From Strigamia acuminata (Eukaryota; Arthropoda; Chilopoda; Geophilomorpha; Linotaeniidae), in NCBI GenBank assembly GCA_949358305.1, contig OX442323.1, positions 9,300,001 to 9,364,000 on the forward strand: DNA of 64,000 bases. Reading direction: 5' to 3'. The position numbers and the translations under genes were made by a program. The notes under the pieces are model-generated. The model did not search any database, had not been told where the DNA came from, and saw nothing but the letters and a program-made list of their open reading frames with translations. Positions 23,401 through 36,100 of this stretch are shown in pieces (position 1 is the first letter of the stretch; each line of letters starts with the position of its first letter).

Positions 23401-24970
23401 TTTTTGTTGCAGAAATCGCTTTGTTGTGATAAAATATAATTAAAGTAAGAAGAGTAGATAAAGTAAAGTGATAAGGAAAGGTGATAATCGCGAAGCTGTG
23501 GTCGAAAAATGTCGAATAGGACGGAGTGGAATTTTGCAGATGCAATTAAGATGAAGTGAGCAAACGTTATCTGAAATGGGGCGACGGGTGCCAAACTCAT
23601 AACCGGGCTCACGACAGGTAAGAGCACTTGCTTGCCTTTTGTACAACACCGACTAATTAAAATTCCGTGACGAGCTCGTTCGCCATAAATCAGAGTTCCC
23701 CGAAGCAAAGAACGGAGGCAAACCGGCCGACGTTTCGTCACGAGCAAAACGACATCATCATCATCATCGTCGCTCCGATTCGTCATCCGCAACGCGCGGA
23801 CGTGCAATTTCGCCGCTCACAACCAAACGCGCATGAACGAGAGCGCGCGAGATGTGTCTGGCTGCGCTCGCGCACACGCACGCGCCCGAATCCGCGTCCG
23901 TGTCTGCGTTCCTTCCTTCCCGCTTCCTTCCGCGCACCCAACAACAAACGCCAAAGGCTTAACCCGAGTGAGCGAGCAAAAACTCATAAGGGACCATAAA
24001 TTGAAAAAACTTTGCAGATAAATTACACGGCGGAATATGAAAGTCGAAAAGCCGCAAATCAATAGCGAAACGCAACGATCCGTCACCTATTGCGCTTTCC
24101 GCAGCCCCAACTGCAATTATGAGCGACTTTAATTAAATTCGTCATCGCCAGGAGTGAACGCAATAATTAAGCCGTTCGTGCACGCCCCTCGTTGCCGGCG
24201 CCACCGCCACCGCACGCCAAACCGCGACATGGACAAACACTTCCGGTCCATGTCACTCTCGCATTCCTCGGGACGACGTGGAAAACGAACGAAAACCCGT
24301 CCGGGGCGATCCGGGGCTTTTCCTCAACGAACTGGCGAGGCGAGGCGTGACGTCACGCACGACTCGCACTCGTTCTCGTTTCATCACTCGACCGGAAATG
24401 CGAGCCCAACGACCCTTGTCTCGGTTACTTAGCAACCAGACAAGATGCCAGCAGCCGAATCAACAAGAGGTGACATTGCCCAGATTCCACTCGTTCGTCA
24501 CTCCGGGGACGGGGAAGCGAGACAACACCTTTGTCTCGTTTCATTTCGATTAGACGCGAGAAATAAAAAAAGAAGGACGAAGAAGAAGAAGAGATGTCGA
24601 CGGCTGCTCCGAAACAGCAACACAAAAGGGAAAAAAGAAGAAGAAAAAGAAAAAAGAATATTACGTGGGGGGAAATTCAGCGGGGAACTAACTCGCGACA
24701 TTCGTCATGCGGGAACTGCGGCCGTTCAGCGTCGCCTGCAAAATGGAGGTCATTAGCTGTGGAGTCTCGACGACAGCCACCGGGTCCCGAATAATAATTC
24801 AGCTTAAAAGTTTCCTACATTCCTGAACAGAGACCTCTCGTGGGTATTAACGATTCGTCTGATTTACGACTTAAAGATATCGCAAGAAAGGAGACAGGAA
24901 GAAGGAGAAGAAGGGGAAGGAGGAAAAAACGCCCACCAGAGGAAAGCGACTGATGGACTACAAAGAATTT

Positions 24971-24984
24971 GTCGTCATGACAAC
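24971..24984. promoter_or_regulatory. X-box-like palindrome GTCGTCATGACAAC
   Basis: Full consensus X-box-like site in the gene-poor region. The identical 14-mer recurs in inverted orientation at 29874-29887. Confidence 0.5.
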
Positions 24985-27900
24985 GCCGCTATCTGCGCAC
25001 ATCCACCGTCGACCCCGACCAATACGGACACAAATCAGGCCAAATTACAAACTCAGGTGTGCAACAATAGAGTTTTATGCCGCGTTCGCTCGCTGTCGCA
25101 GCTGCTGTGATCGCTCTCTCCTCCAATCCTCTCCTCTCCTCTCTCTCCTCTCCACTCTTCTCCTTTCCATTCCCTCTCTCTTCTCATCTCGTCGCTCCCA
25201 TTTCCGCTTTTTATTCAATGGCGTCATGCAACTTGTTTTACAAATCACACCTGGTCATCCCTCGAGGGACTAATTGCTCGCATTTCTTCCCTTCTTATCT
25301 TGCACTTGTTAGATATACACACAAACCCAACTGCAAATGCAATTCAATTTCCCCTCCTGCGACATCCCACATCCCGGTGTTGGATTGAAGAAAGAAAGAA
25401 AGAAAGAAAAACAACAAAAAATACAATCTATTTAACACGTGAGGGACTTGGAATTGAAGTCGACATGACTAAGGTCCTAAAGAAGAAAAAGAAGGAGAAA
25501 AAAAGTGCTTTATTTTATTTATTTTTTTTTTTTATATTTTTCTTAGGTCTCGCCTTTTATCTGGTGCTAAAAATGCACGTTGCACTTTGAGTAGTCGCCC
25601 TCATCGATGAGGATTTGCACGGGTTTACCCCCGACCGAGATAAGAGGCCGGCACCGACGTCACGAAATGGACGTTGGTGATAAGGGAAATACAATCAAAC
25701 GCACTCCAAAGTAAATGGAGAAGACTTTATGGATCCGTGCACAAAATCGCAGCCCCAAATCAGGTTGCGAGCTCCACGGACAAATAATAAACAAGACGGG
25801 AAAGAAAAGACGTAAAAACGTGATTAGTCCTAAGTAGGATGTTGCAGTTTGACCCATTCAATTAGGAAAGCACAAATATCTGCTCCTGCCATGCGAGATT
25901 TCACCCCGTGTTCGTTAATGACTCAATTTAACGTCAAATTTCAGCTTTTTTTCCTTCCTTTTTTCTGACAAAAATATCGAAACTTGGCTTTATGGGGGTC
26001 CACCAATCCGTGCATGCATTAAATGAACCTGCTCGACTAACGACGCATGCGCGCATTAATTGCACCGCTTCGGAATACTAAGCACCATCAAGATGAATCT
26101 TTAAACAACTCACCTGAAGATGTTTTAAAAATTCCAGCGTGCATTATGAATGCGGCCATTTTTTTTTGTAAAGAAAATTCACTTTTTGAAATTAACTCAA
26201 AAAACACGAAGCTTTTCGACCTTATTGGGTCATCATCACTTGTCATTCCCCAAAAATCCCTTCCCCACGTAACAAACGGCGAATAATTTTTCGCTAGAGA
26301 AGCGTCAAATATGCGCGGGCACGCGCGACTGTGATCGATGCTCACAGCCCCGTCACATTTCACGCAGACTTCATTCTCACAGCCATTACCATTTCCCTCC
26401 CACCGTCGTTTTTTTTACTTAATGTCCACGCCATGATTTACACATTAAACTCCCATTACAAATACCCCTTACGCAATTTATTCAACAAGAAAAAAAATAA
26501 AATAAATAAAAAATAATAAATAAAAAATAAAAATATTTTTTTTTTATATTTTTTATTTATTTTAGTTCTATTTCTAATGAGTTTGGAGGCCCCACTGACC
26601 GCATACTCACTGCGAGCGTTTATTTCCGCATGGAAAATTGCTTGATCAAACGAAACGGGCGTTTTAAGTTAATTAGTCAACAAAAGTGAAATAAATGTCG
26701 CTCAAAGAGTGAAAAGTTCTTTGGCCGTCGACTTTGTCTTCTTCCTGTTATTAAATTGGGTCCATGGGAAACTTGGCCCAACCCCTTCATTACCCAGTAG
26801 GCGTTTCAAAGCTATTTAGTACGAGCGTCGTTACAGCGGGGTTTCACTCGCTCGCAAAACTAAATCCAGCGCCCAATTTACTTTCCATCGTCTTCCTCGC
26901 ACTCGTTTTTACCGCTGGACCGAGGGACACTAACTGATCCTTTTTATAACCACTCGCAACCCCACTAAAGAAAAAAAAACGCTCCTAACGACTTCATTAA
27001 CCCTGCAAATTCCACCCAAACACACAACGAGTCGAAGAAGTGCATTAAACTCTCAATAATTACACCAATAGGCGATTAAACAAAAACACGGCGAGCGAGA
27101 AACGAAACAAAAGCGCAAGCGCACCAACGTTCGTTCGTTCGTTCGCTTTAAAACGCTAGATTCGTGTTAAAGGTCAGTAATTGTTGCAAAACGCAGCTGT
27201 TTCCGTCGAGCGGACCTCTGGGGTCGTTGCAAACAACCAAATTTCAAACAATTGCACCGATAGGAGGCGCCGGCAGGGGTCAGTGCGTGTCCAACACGAA
27301 TCGCGTTGCTGCAGTAGCCAAATGGGCGCCGTTCCAAAATGCGTAAAAAATAGAAAGAAAGTGACACTCGTTGATGCAACCATTCAATAATTCACAATTG
27401 CTTTTGCATGTGTACTTCAATTCCTATTTAAAAAGCATCAAAAACTCAAACTCCCTCTCTCTGCCTCTGTCTCTTTTCTATTTTCTTTGCGCGTCTCTTA
27501 AACGCTCGTATATTCCAATTCCGCCAGAATTAAACGCGTTTCGTTTCCAACGTGGCCCTCGAGACGAATTTTTATTCGCGACACCCTTCTAATCCAAATA
27601 TTTTATTTAGCACAAACTTCTTTTCTTTCCTCATCTCGCTGCAACAAGAATAATTCACTCGCATCGCGCTTTTAATAAGACAAACCCAAACCGAGCGAAT
27701 CAAAAGAAACAAAATTTCCACCGTCCAATTATGCAAATTGCCACGAACAAGCTCACAAAACCCCATCAGAAAAATATTTAACAAACAACGATAAAAAAAA
27801 CATATCGGGGACCGCGACGAGTGGGCGTCTGCCCGACCACTAAACCAAACCGACTGGAAACGAAAAAAATATACAGAAAAAAAATCGCGCACTGGATGAT

Positions 27901-29006
27901 CGTCGACGAGGCTCGTGAACCCCATTGCGTGGGCGAAACAACAGACAGACAATAATGAGCGCAGCAAAAAAAAGAGAAAGAAAAAAAATATATTTTTTTT
28001 TTCAAATCGCTATTCCCCGAGATAGATCCCCCTATTTCCATCGCTTCCTTCCCCCCGAGTGGGGCAACGATGCGGTATGCCCCCGAGGCATGTCCTTCCG
28101 TGGATTCGCTCCGCTCCGCTTCTCCCCCCCCTCCCACCCCCCGTCACCAGGCGTGATCAGTGCATCATTCACGCTGATCACTCCCAACAGGGCAATGGCT
28201 TCTTTATGCTTTCACTCACCTAAACTCGATCCCTCGATGCGAGTTCTTGATAAATTAGTCACTAAACCGATACACGGGAGACGAAATCAAAGGAAAAAGT
28301 TGAGAAATAAACAAAAAGATGAAAAGAAAATAATGTAGAAACGAAAAATCGGCTGCAATCGAGCGAAGATCGACGAGAACGAGGTGTGAGCGCAGTGTGA
28401 GCGCGGATAGCGCTGTGTGCATGGCCCGCCGCCGATGCAGGGACTCGCTCGTTGGTGCGCTCCACTCGGACGTCGATGTGTCTGCCAACTCTCGCTGGCG
28501 AGCACACTTGCCGAATGGCCGCTGCCACACACGCGCCCCATGCGTCCCCTCCGCGCGCAGGGGATGACGGGAAACTCTACGCTCGGTGCAGGGTTCCAAA
28601 AAATTGATCTCGATTCGCGAACCTTGAGATAAACAGCGCTCGCTCGTCACGAATCCGAGTCAACAAAAACATGTTTGGAAATACGTTTATGAACAGTGGT
28701 GGAGCGAGCATTAATCATATTCAATTCGGCGGTTCAACAAAAACACTTGATTTTATTGAATACGACTACAAGTACTTGTATTATGGCGGCGTCGTAAAAC
28801 ACCAAATATATTCAACGGGGAAAAAGGAAAAAAAATAACGCCTCGAAACTGTCGAAATCCCATTTTCAAGGGGGAAGGAAGAAAAAGTTGCTCACCCTCA
28901 ACCAGACCAGAATAAAACAATGGTAAAACGATACGCAAAACGCCATCTTTGGTCAAAATCAAAATCCCGTGTTTCTCGCAATAACCCTGAAGGAAATAAA
29001 TCATAA

Positions 29007-29200
29007 TCACGATATAAATCGTCATTAATACCGAGAAAAACGATATAAATCGTCATCAATACTGAGAAAAACGTTATAAATCGACATCAATACCGAGAAA
29101 AACGATTTAAATCGACATAATTAATGTAAAAAAACGATCTAAATCGTGACAATTAGTGTAAAAAACATCGAAATCGTGACAATTAGCGAAAAAAACGCAA
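29007..29200. repeat. 31-bp minisatellite with a palindromic core
   Basis: Units start at 29010, 29041, 29072, 29103, 29134 and about 29165, each with a CGATATAAATCG-like inverted repeat followed by an AAAAA run. The copies decay toward 29330. The core CGATTTAAATCG is a perfect palindrome and also appears at about 33066. Confidence 0.85.
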
Positions 29201-29791
29201 CGAATCGTCAAAATGAGCGTAAAAAACGATACGAATCGTAATAATTTGGGCAAAGACGGTGGAAATGAGGCAATTAACGTAACCGCGATGTAAATCGCCA
29301 TAATTAACGAAGGTATTTCAAGTGCTGAATAAATCAACGTGTGTATTGGGCTGATCAATAATGCGAAGTGAAGTCTCAATTTGAGCATGTAGGGTTTGGA
29401 AAGATGGACCGCTAATCACGGCACGCATAGACGACTCGATTGGCAATAAACTCGGGATGGTTTTAAGGGATTGCGCCGCCGAATTAAAAGTAACGAGCGC
29501 ACTCACGATCATGAGGAGTCGCGAATAAATTATAAACGCGATGGCCGCAGTCGCCGTCGCCGGAGATGAAATCCTTTTCCTTTTTCCCTGGCGTTTTTTT
29601 TATCGCGAACTGTTGCTTTTCGGCTTTCGCGGACCCAGTGCACTTTTATCGACTCCTAATCGCACATGCGACGAGTGAGTAATGGAGGGCGCGCGCGCGC
29701 ATGCGCCTCAAAGCCGACAAGTTGGGTCGCACGTACCACGAAAATATGCTGGACTTTTTCAATCTTTAATGAACCACTCCGAGCCGATACC

Positions 29792-29887
29792 GTTCCCATG
29801 GCAACTGATACGGATCCCCGACCGACGCCTCAAGATCGCCCAGATGAGGACGAGATGCCAGCTAACAAGGCGTGTTGTCATGACGAC
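29792..29887. promoter_or_regulatory. Pair of X-box-like palindromes
   Basis: GTTCCCATGGCAAC at 29792-29805 and GTTGTCATGACGAC at 29874-29887, 82 bp start to start. The second is the exact reverse complement of the site at 24971. They sit in a GC-richer block (29660-30050). Confidence 0.45.
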
Positions 29888-31949
29888 CTTGTAAACCCAA
29901 TGCAGGTGGCGCCCTCGACAAATAAAGCGGAAGGAAACGGCGCCAACGACCCACTGGTCCGCACCGGCCTCTCGCTCTCTCGCTCGCTCTCGGCGACTCC
30001 ACCGACCAAAACAAATTATTCCTCGGCTAAACGCAACGCCACCTGCGTCCAAAATACTTAAAAACTCCTCAACCGGTTCGATTTATGGGGAAAAAAAGAG
30101 AGGAAGAAAAAGTGGAAAATAAAAAAAGATCAATTTCTGCTCCTTTTTCCTCTCAATTTCTTCCAATTGCAAGTCCATTACATTAAATCGCGAGGTCAGT
30201 GAGGACGAATGGACAATGTACCTTAAGAGAGGGAGAGAGGCCGTCAACCTGGCGAGCTGCAACGCGGGCCTCGGCCCCAATTTGTGTTTTCTTTTTTCTT
30301 TTAAACTCGCTGGAGAAAAACGAGGCGCGACATTTTAATTAGGTGGCGAATGTCAAGTTTGCTCGCGTTGCGTCTTGTCTTAACCTGACCCCGTCGCAAC
30401 GCTGGGGACCGATAGGGGTAAAGGGGGAGTGGAGATGCCAGACGCCGAGTTGTAATTAACACGAGCATCATACACCGAGTCTGGCGCCAATCCAGAAATA
30501 AACAGTCAATGTCACGAGATGGAATTACCAGGTGCAACTCGAGACGCGCCGACGCAGCGTCTCCGCCCACGCCTCCACTGTTCAATACGAAGGTGAGGGA
30601 GGTGAGCTGCAAACCACAGGACTTATCTCATTTTTCAACACGAGGGGGAAAATACAAAAAAATAAATAAAAATAAATAAAAATAAAAAAATAAAAATAAA
30701 TAAAAAAATAAAAAAATGGCCGATGCCCCAGTTCGAGAAATAAGAGCTCGAGGTAGCTCCAGCGTTTGAAGAATGGGTGTGGTGATTTTTTCGAGTCAGA
30801 TGTGGAAATCGCTCAATTCGCAGTTAGCGTCGGTGACCTCTCGCGGTGTATCGCGTGACCTGTGCCGCGCTGCCTTTTTGATTCCGGTCGTCCATCGTCG
30901 CGCTATTCACAGCCCGATGCATTTTCGAGCAGAAAAGAGTCCACTTCCGCACAGATTACGACCATTTATATACAACACAATAAAACGGACAAAAGGGGCG
31001 CGATAAAAGCGCCCAAGATCGATCTCGACAAAATACAAGCGCCCACACGCCCCGAATGTTAATGCGAATGCACAAAAGTCAAACTCAAAGACACCATTTT
31101 GCTAAACTTAAAACTCCACCAATTCGCAATTCTGTTTTTAAAAAAAAACCCATAAACCTAAATTCCTGATAAACGAACCAAGGCCGTCCATGCGTGACGT
31201 GCGAGTTGCGAACGTTCAATTTAAACAAAACACGACCTCGATCGATGAATATTTGCTCAACTAAGACACTTTTCTTTCTTTCTTTTCGCGCTCTCGTCGG
31301 CGCCGAACACCTGCAGCCGGGCCACACCACGCCACAGACATTGGCGCACTGATACGCGCCCAACTTTTAATCGTCCCGTTTTAAGGGGGCGAAATGGGAT
31401 TGGCAAATGGAGTTGACGTGGGGAGTTGTGAGAAAAATCGGCACCCGGCACCCCGGCACCTGCGGGACCACACGGGCCGCCACTTACCGAAAAATGGAGC
31501 AGCGAGAAACGCGATTTCTCCATCACATGCTTTCTTCCTTTTTAAGCCAATAACGAGTTCACTGCACACCTCAAACCGCGCTACAAACTCGATCGAGCGG
31601 ATCGCTGCGAGCTAAGAAAGTAGCGCGCCCAAACGTCAACTTCTTACAACACGAGCGTCCTCTCTCGGCCAAGGGGAGAAGGAAAGAAAAGAAAAGGAAA
31701 AAAAAAATCCTTTTATTATTCACGATCGACACGGATCAATAAAAATAGGAAAAAAACGCCTCTTTGAATCCCAAACACAGGAAAAAATCGGATTAAGAGT
31801 TTGAGACGCGGAAAATCCGCTGCTCACGACGGAAAAAAAGAGAAAAGGAAAAAAGTGGCAGGAGGATTGGCAGCAAATTGAATTGCGAGCCGTGAGTTAA
31901 ACCCACCTCACGGCTGACACCGGGCTGACCGCTGGGGCTGAGCAGTGAC

Positions 31950-31968
31950 CACTGACCATTGGTCAGTG
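31950..31968. repeat. 19-bp perfect inverted repeat
   Basis: CACTGACCA, one T, TGGTCAGTG: a perfect 9-bp dyad. Could be a protein-binding site or chance; nothing nearby decides. Confidence 0.6.
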
Positions 31969-32499
31969 CGCACGACTTGTCCATTTCTAAATTGCGTTTT
32001 GTTTTGTTTCGTTTAATCCCGGCATGCGTTCGTTCGGAGCAGATTTATGCTCGAAAACCGCATCCATTATCAGACAAATGGATGAGGGATTAAGCAAACG
32101 ATGCCTAGCCACCTCTTTCGCAACGCGTCATCGACCCAATTGCCGTTCGCCACTTCCGGGATAAATGGTGAGCGGTTTCGCCAACACCCAAATCACCGCC
32201 CACCCAAATCCAACCGGGTTATCGACGAGCGAGGGGGGCCGCCGATATGAAAATCCATCCTACACTTTCGTGTGTTCCTACATTTTTATTGCCACTTTTC
32301 GCAAGAAAACCATTCGCTCGATTTGAAATCAACATGCCGGTATACCGTATTGCACCGATTAAGAGTCGCCCTTGTTTTGTAGCCACCCTCGAATAGTAGC
32401 CACTGTTCAAGGGTTTTTATAAACAAACAGGAAACGGTTAATGAAACATTCGTCGATCATGATGGTTATTTAGACAGAAATTTTATTTAAAAAAAGTGA

Positions 32500-32840
32500 A
32501 ATTTTAATGGAAAAATTAAAATTTCACTAAAAAATAAAATTTCACTTGAAAAATAAAATTTCACTGAAAAATAAAATTTCACTTTAAAAATAAAATTTCA
32601 CTTGAAAAATAAAATTTCACTAAAAAATAAAATTTCACTGCAAAATAAAATTTCACTGCAAAATAAAATTTCAATAAAAAATAAAATTTCACTGCAAAAT
32701 AAAATTTCACTGCAAAATAAAATTTCACTGCAAAATAAAATTTCAATAAAAAATAAAATTTCACTGCGAAATAAAATTTCACTGCAAAATAAAATTTTAA
32801 TGAAAAAAGTGCAATTTTTATCAAAAAAGTAAAATGTCAA
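32500..32840. repeat. 18-bp minisatellite
   Basis: Units of AATAAAATTTCACTGCAA repeat with an 18-bp period. The variant TTTCAATAAA recurs at 32669 and 32741 (72 bp, four units), again suggesting block duplication. The array stays open in several frames because 18 is a multiple of three; these frames are not genes. Confidence 0.9.
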
Positions 32841-35800
32841 TGGAAAAATGTGAAATTTTAATGGAAAAAAGGGAATTTTCAATGAAAAAAAGTGAACTGT
32901 CAATGGAAAAATTGGAATTCCAATCAAAATATGGTAAACAATTGTAATAAGAGCCGCCCTCGATTAAGAGCCGCAGCTCAAAGTGCCCGTTTTGAATAAC
33001 AGAGAATATTGACTCTTATTCGGTAAAATACGGTAAACTATTTAAATCAAATAAACAATAACTAAACGATTTAAATCGCACAACAAACAGCTTTTAACTA
33101 TTTAAACCATTAAAATCAACATTTAATGAATCGACAAATAAATAAATAAACAAATAAACAAAGTGATCTGTATTCTTCCCATTTCATCATTTCAAACATT
33201 TCAGCTCGTCAAAAAGAAAAATATTTACAAATAAATATTCGCTTTGCTCGAAACGTTTAAAATCAACTCGAGTTTCCCTTACAATTCATTCAAGCGCAAG
33301 TCAATGTAAATATTTAGCTCAAACGCATCGCGCAATCCAATACAGCGGTTATTCGAAATGATGTCAGCACTCAATTATTGCTTCTCATACTACAAACGTG
33401 AGAGAGAGCATAGAGCAGAGAGAGCAGAGAGAGCATCGAGTCTTGCAACCCCAGAAGCGACTTCCTGACGCTGACATCTGCACAAACAGCGACTCGACGA
33501 CTCAACTCGAATGGAATGGATTCCCATTCCCGTTGCATCTCGCGAGTCCGCTAAATATCGCAGTCAGTCAGTCCCCAGCCCGGCCACAGAACGTCAAATC
33601 CAAATCCACTCGCCTTTCCCTTTCCATTTCCCTCCTTTTTGCCCACTTCAATTCTTTATTAACCAATATTTCCATTATCTTTTTCATCCCTCGCAACCAT
33701 CCGCGAGCACGTGTCGGGGCTTCCAACCAAATTTCCGGTGGCGCGCGACTATTGGCCAACAAAGGCGTCTGCAACTGGACAAAGGAAAAGGGTCAAATCA
33801 CTCCCTAATCGCGCCGTAATTACATCTTGTCCGCTCCACCGTCTCCCATATCCAACGGGAATACGGGATACGGCGCTTTTTTGCATTGGTATTCAATGCA
33901 AGGGACGCACTTTGTCACTTCATATTCAGTCGTTCAGCCGCGGTGCTCTGCTGCGGGCCCAACGGATAATGATAAAAAGAAACGAGCACAAGAAACGAAC
34001 GCGCCCCAATTACTATTCAATAATCCCACACGGTGTCGCTCGTGGAACATGCACGATTCGGCGCAGGAAAAAAAAATGCATTTTGAGCCAAAAATGCATT
34101 TTTTCTCTGTATTTATTTATTTATTGTCGCGACACTGGCGTGGAATGGAGTAAGTGCAAGTAAGTGTCCAACGTGTCAGTTGAGTTTCGGTGGCGAGCCT
34201 TCAATCAGTTTGGAACAAAGGGTTAAAAGGATGTGTCAAGGTAGGACGGGAGGTTGGCATCGATCGACGCTAAATCAAACTGGGGTGTTTGTCGATCCGC
34301 TACCTATCGATCAAATTGTGCGTTTTGTCCGTGGAGACAAAGCTATGATGGATGACGACGACCATCGCATTTTATTTACCTTTTTTCCTTTCTTTCGCGC
34401 AAATTCCAATGTCGTTTCGCTTCCAAGTGCAGCTTAGTTCCACGTCCCTTTCACATTATTCCTCTGTGAAAATAAAAGAAAGAAAGAAAGAAAGAAAGAA
34501 AAATGAATTTAAAATTTAACAAAAAAAAATAAAAAAGAATTGGTTTCCAAATTTTCTTTTTGGCTCGAGGTAAAGTTTGGCAAATTAAAAAGCAATTTCC
34601 AAAAAAACGATTTTAATTCTTCGATCCATAAACTTTTCACGTTCGATACTGTCCCGGGGGTTGTCACGTGGGAAAAGAAAGTTGACTACAACCAAAAAAG
34701 AAGGAAAATCCGAAAGAAAAGAAAAAGAAAAAAAAGACGAAAACGAAGGAAAAAACTTTCCTTCGGTGTCCCTCGTGGCAGTTGAAGGAAAAGAAAATAC
34801 GGTCACTCTAGAGGCGAGGATAAAAAAGAAGGAAAAAAAGAAAATGAGAAGAAAAAAAAAAGAAGGAAAGAAAAAAAAAAAACAGCTATTGTGGATTCCA
34901 TCAACTCTGACCTTTCACTCGATTTCTTTCCTTTCGTTCTCTGATTAAGACAGGTGAGAGCCGCCCCGTGGCGTCATTTCGTAATCACGAACCACTCACC
35001 AATGTGACTTCCCTCTTAATTGAACTCGGGTTTGATTTCCTCGTCCCCCATCAAAACACAGCAGGAAATATATAAATAACTAAATTCGGAAAAGAAAAAA
35101 AAAATGCTCCCTTAATTTGTATTGATCAAACAACATTGTGCAAACAACATTCATTTCATTTCGCTTTCCTGCGGTGTTTGGGATTAAGAAACTAAAGATT
35201 AAGTAACAACAATAAAAAAAATAAGAAAACGAGAAAAACGCTACTTGCTTTTGAATCTCATCTCGTCTCATTCAAATTTCAAAGTGGTTTCTACGGGCAA
35301 CCAACGATTTGTTTCGTCTCTTTTCATCCCAATCAATTCAACCCACTCGTCACTTAGACGCTTTAAACGCGGGCAGCTGGTGACAAATTCAACAACAACG
35401 TGAAAAATGTGAAATTTTTAAATTTTAAATATTAAAAAAATAAAAAAAAAATAAAAAAAAATCGATTTTTTTTTTTCTTTTTTTTTTTTATTACTTTTTT
35501 TTTTAAATTTTTTTATTTGCGCGTGAAATTGGCCGAGATGGTCGCGCCGGAAGAAGAGGTCACGCCTTTGACTAACGACATCCCTGCACCAGAAATCCGA
35601 TTACCTGATTGGTCGCATCCATGCCAGGACGTTCCAAAAAGGACACGCGGCATAGAAGAGAGAGAGAAAACGCAAAACGGAAACAAAGAGAAGACGAGAC
35701 AAGACGGCCGCTGCCCGCTTTAACCAAATTACCCAGTGTGTTTATCCGCACCAACATGGCGACTGGTTAATCTAAAATCTAAAAGAAAAAGAAAAAGAAA

Positions 35801-36086
35801 AAGAAAAAAGAAAGAGAAAGAGAGAGGGAGAGAGCGGCGCATTTCGCGTCAATGGAGCAAAAAGAAACAAACGGATGAAAGCGTATTGTATATCTTAAAA
35901 CAAGAGATCGCTGATTCTCTCTTTCTCTCTTTCTTTCTTTCTTTCTTTCATTCTTTCTTTCTTTCTGTTCGTTTCGAGTCTCTCCATGCTCACACCGACT
36001 TGCTTCTGCTGAATAATTCAGCCACCGCAACGAATAAAAGAAGCGCATTAAAGCCGAATTCGTTTCCATACATCCCACACATACAC

Positions 36087-36100
36087 ATCGCCATGACAAC
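36087..36100. promoter_or_regulatory. X-box-like site ATCGCCATGACAAC
   Basis: Matches the X-box consensus. It lies 4.7 kb beyond the 3' end of TAF1 and about 16 kb upstream of the FAT-like start codon. Confidence 0.45.

Noticed and set aside
25120-25200. CT-rich stretch as a possible gene or repeat-protein exon
   Set aside because: Simple CTCCT/CTTTTC sequence; frames are Ser/Leu low complexity. The same applies to 36989-37010 and 40239-40265.
28255-28650. Overlapping minus-strand open frames of 84-131 codons
   Set aside because: Arg/Ser-rich frames in all registers of a GC-rich block; no domain or splice structure. Kept only as a promoter candidate.
32579-32927. Open frames with repeating KISLQN or KFYFAV motifs
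   Set aside because: They arise on both strands from the 18-bp minisatellite, whose unit is a multiple of three.
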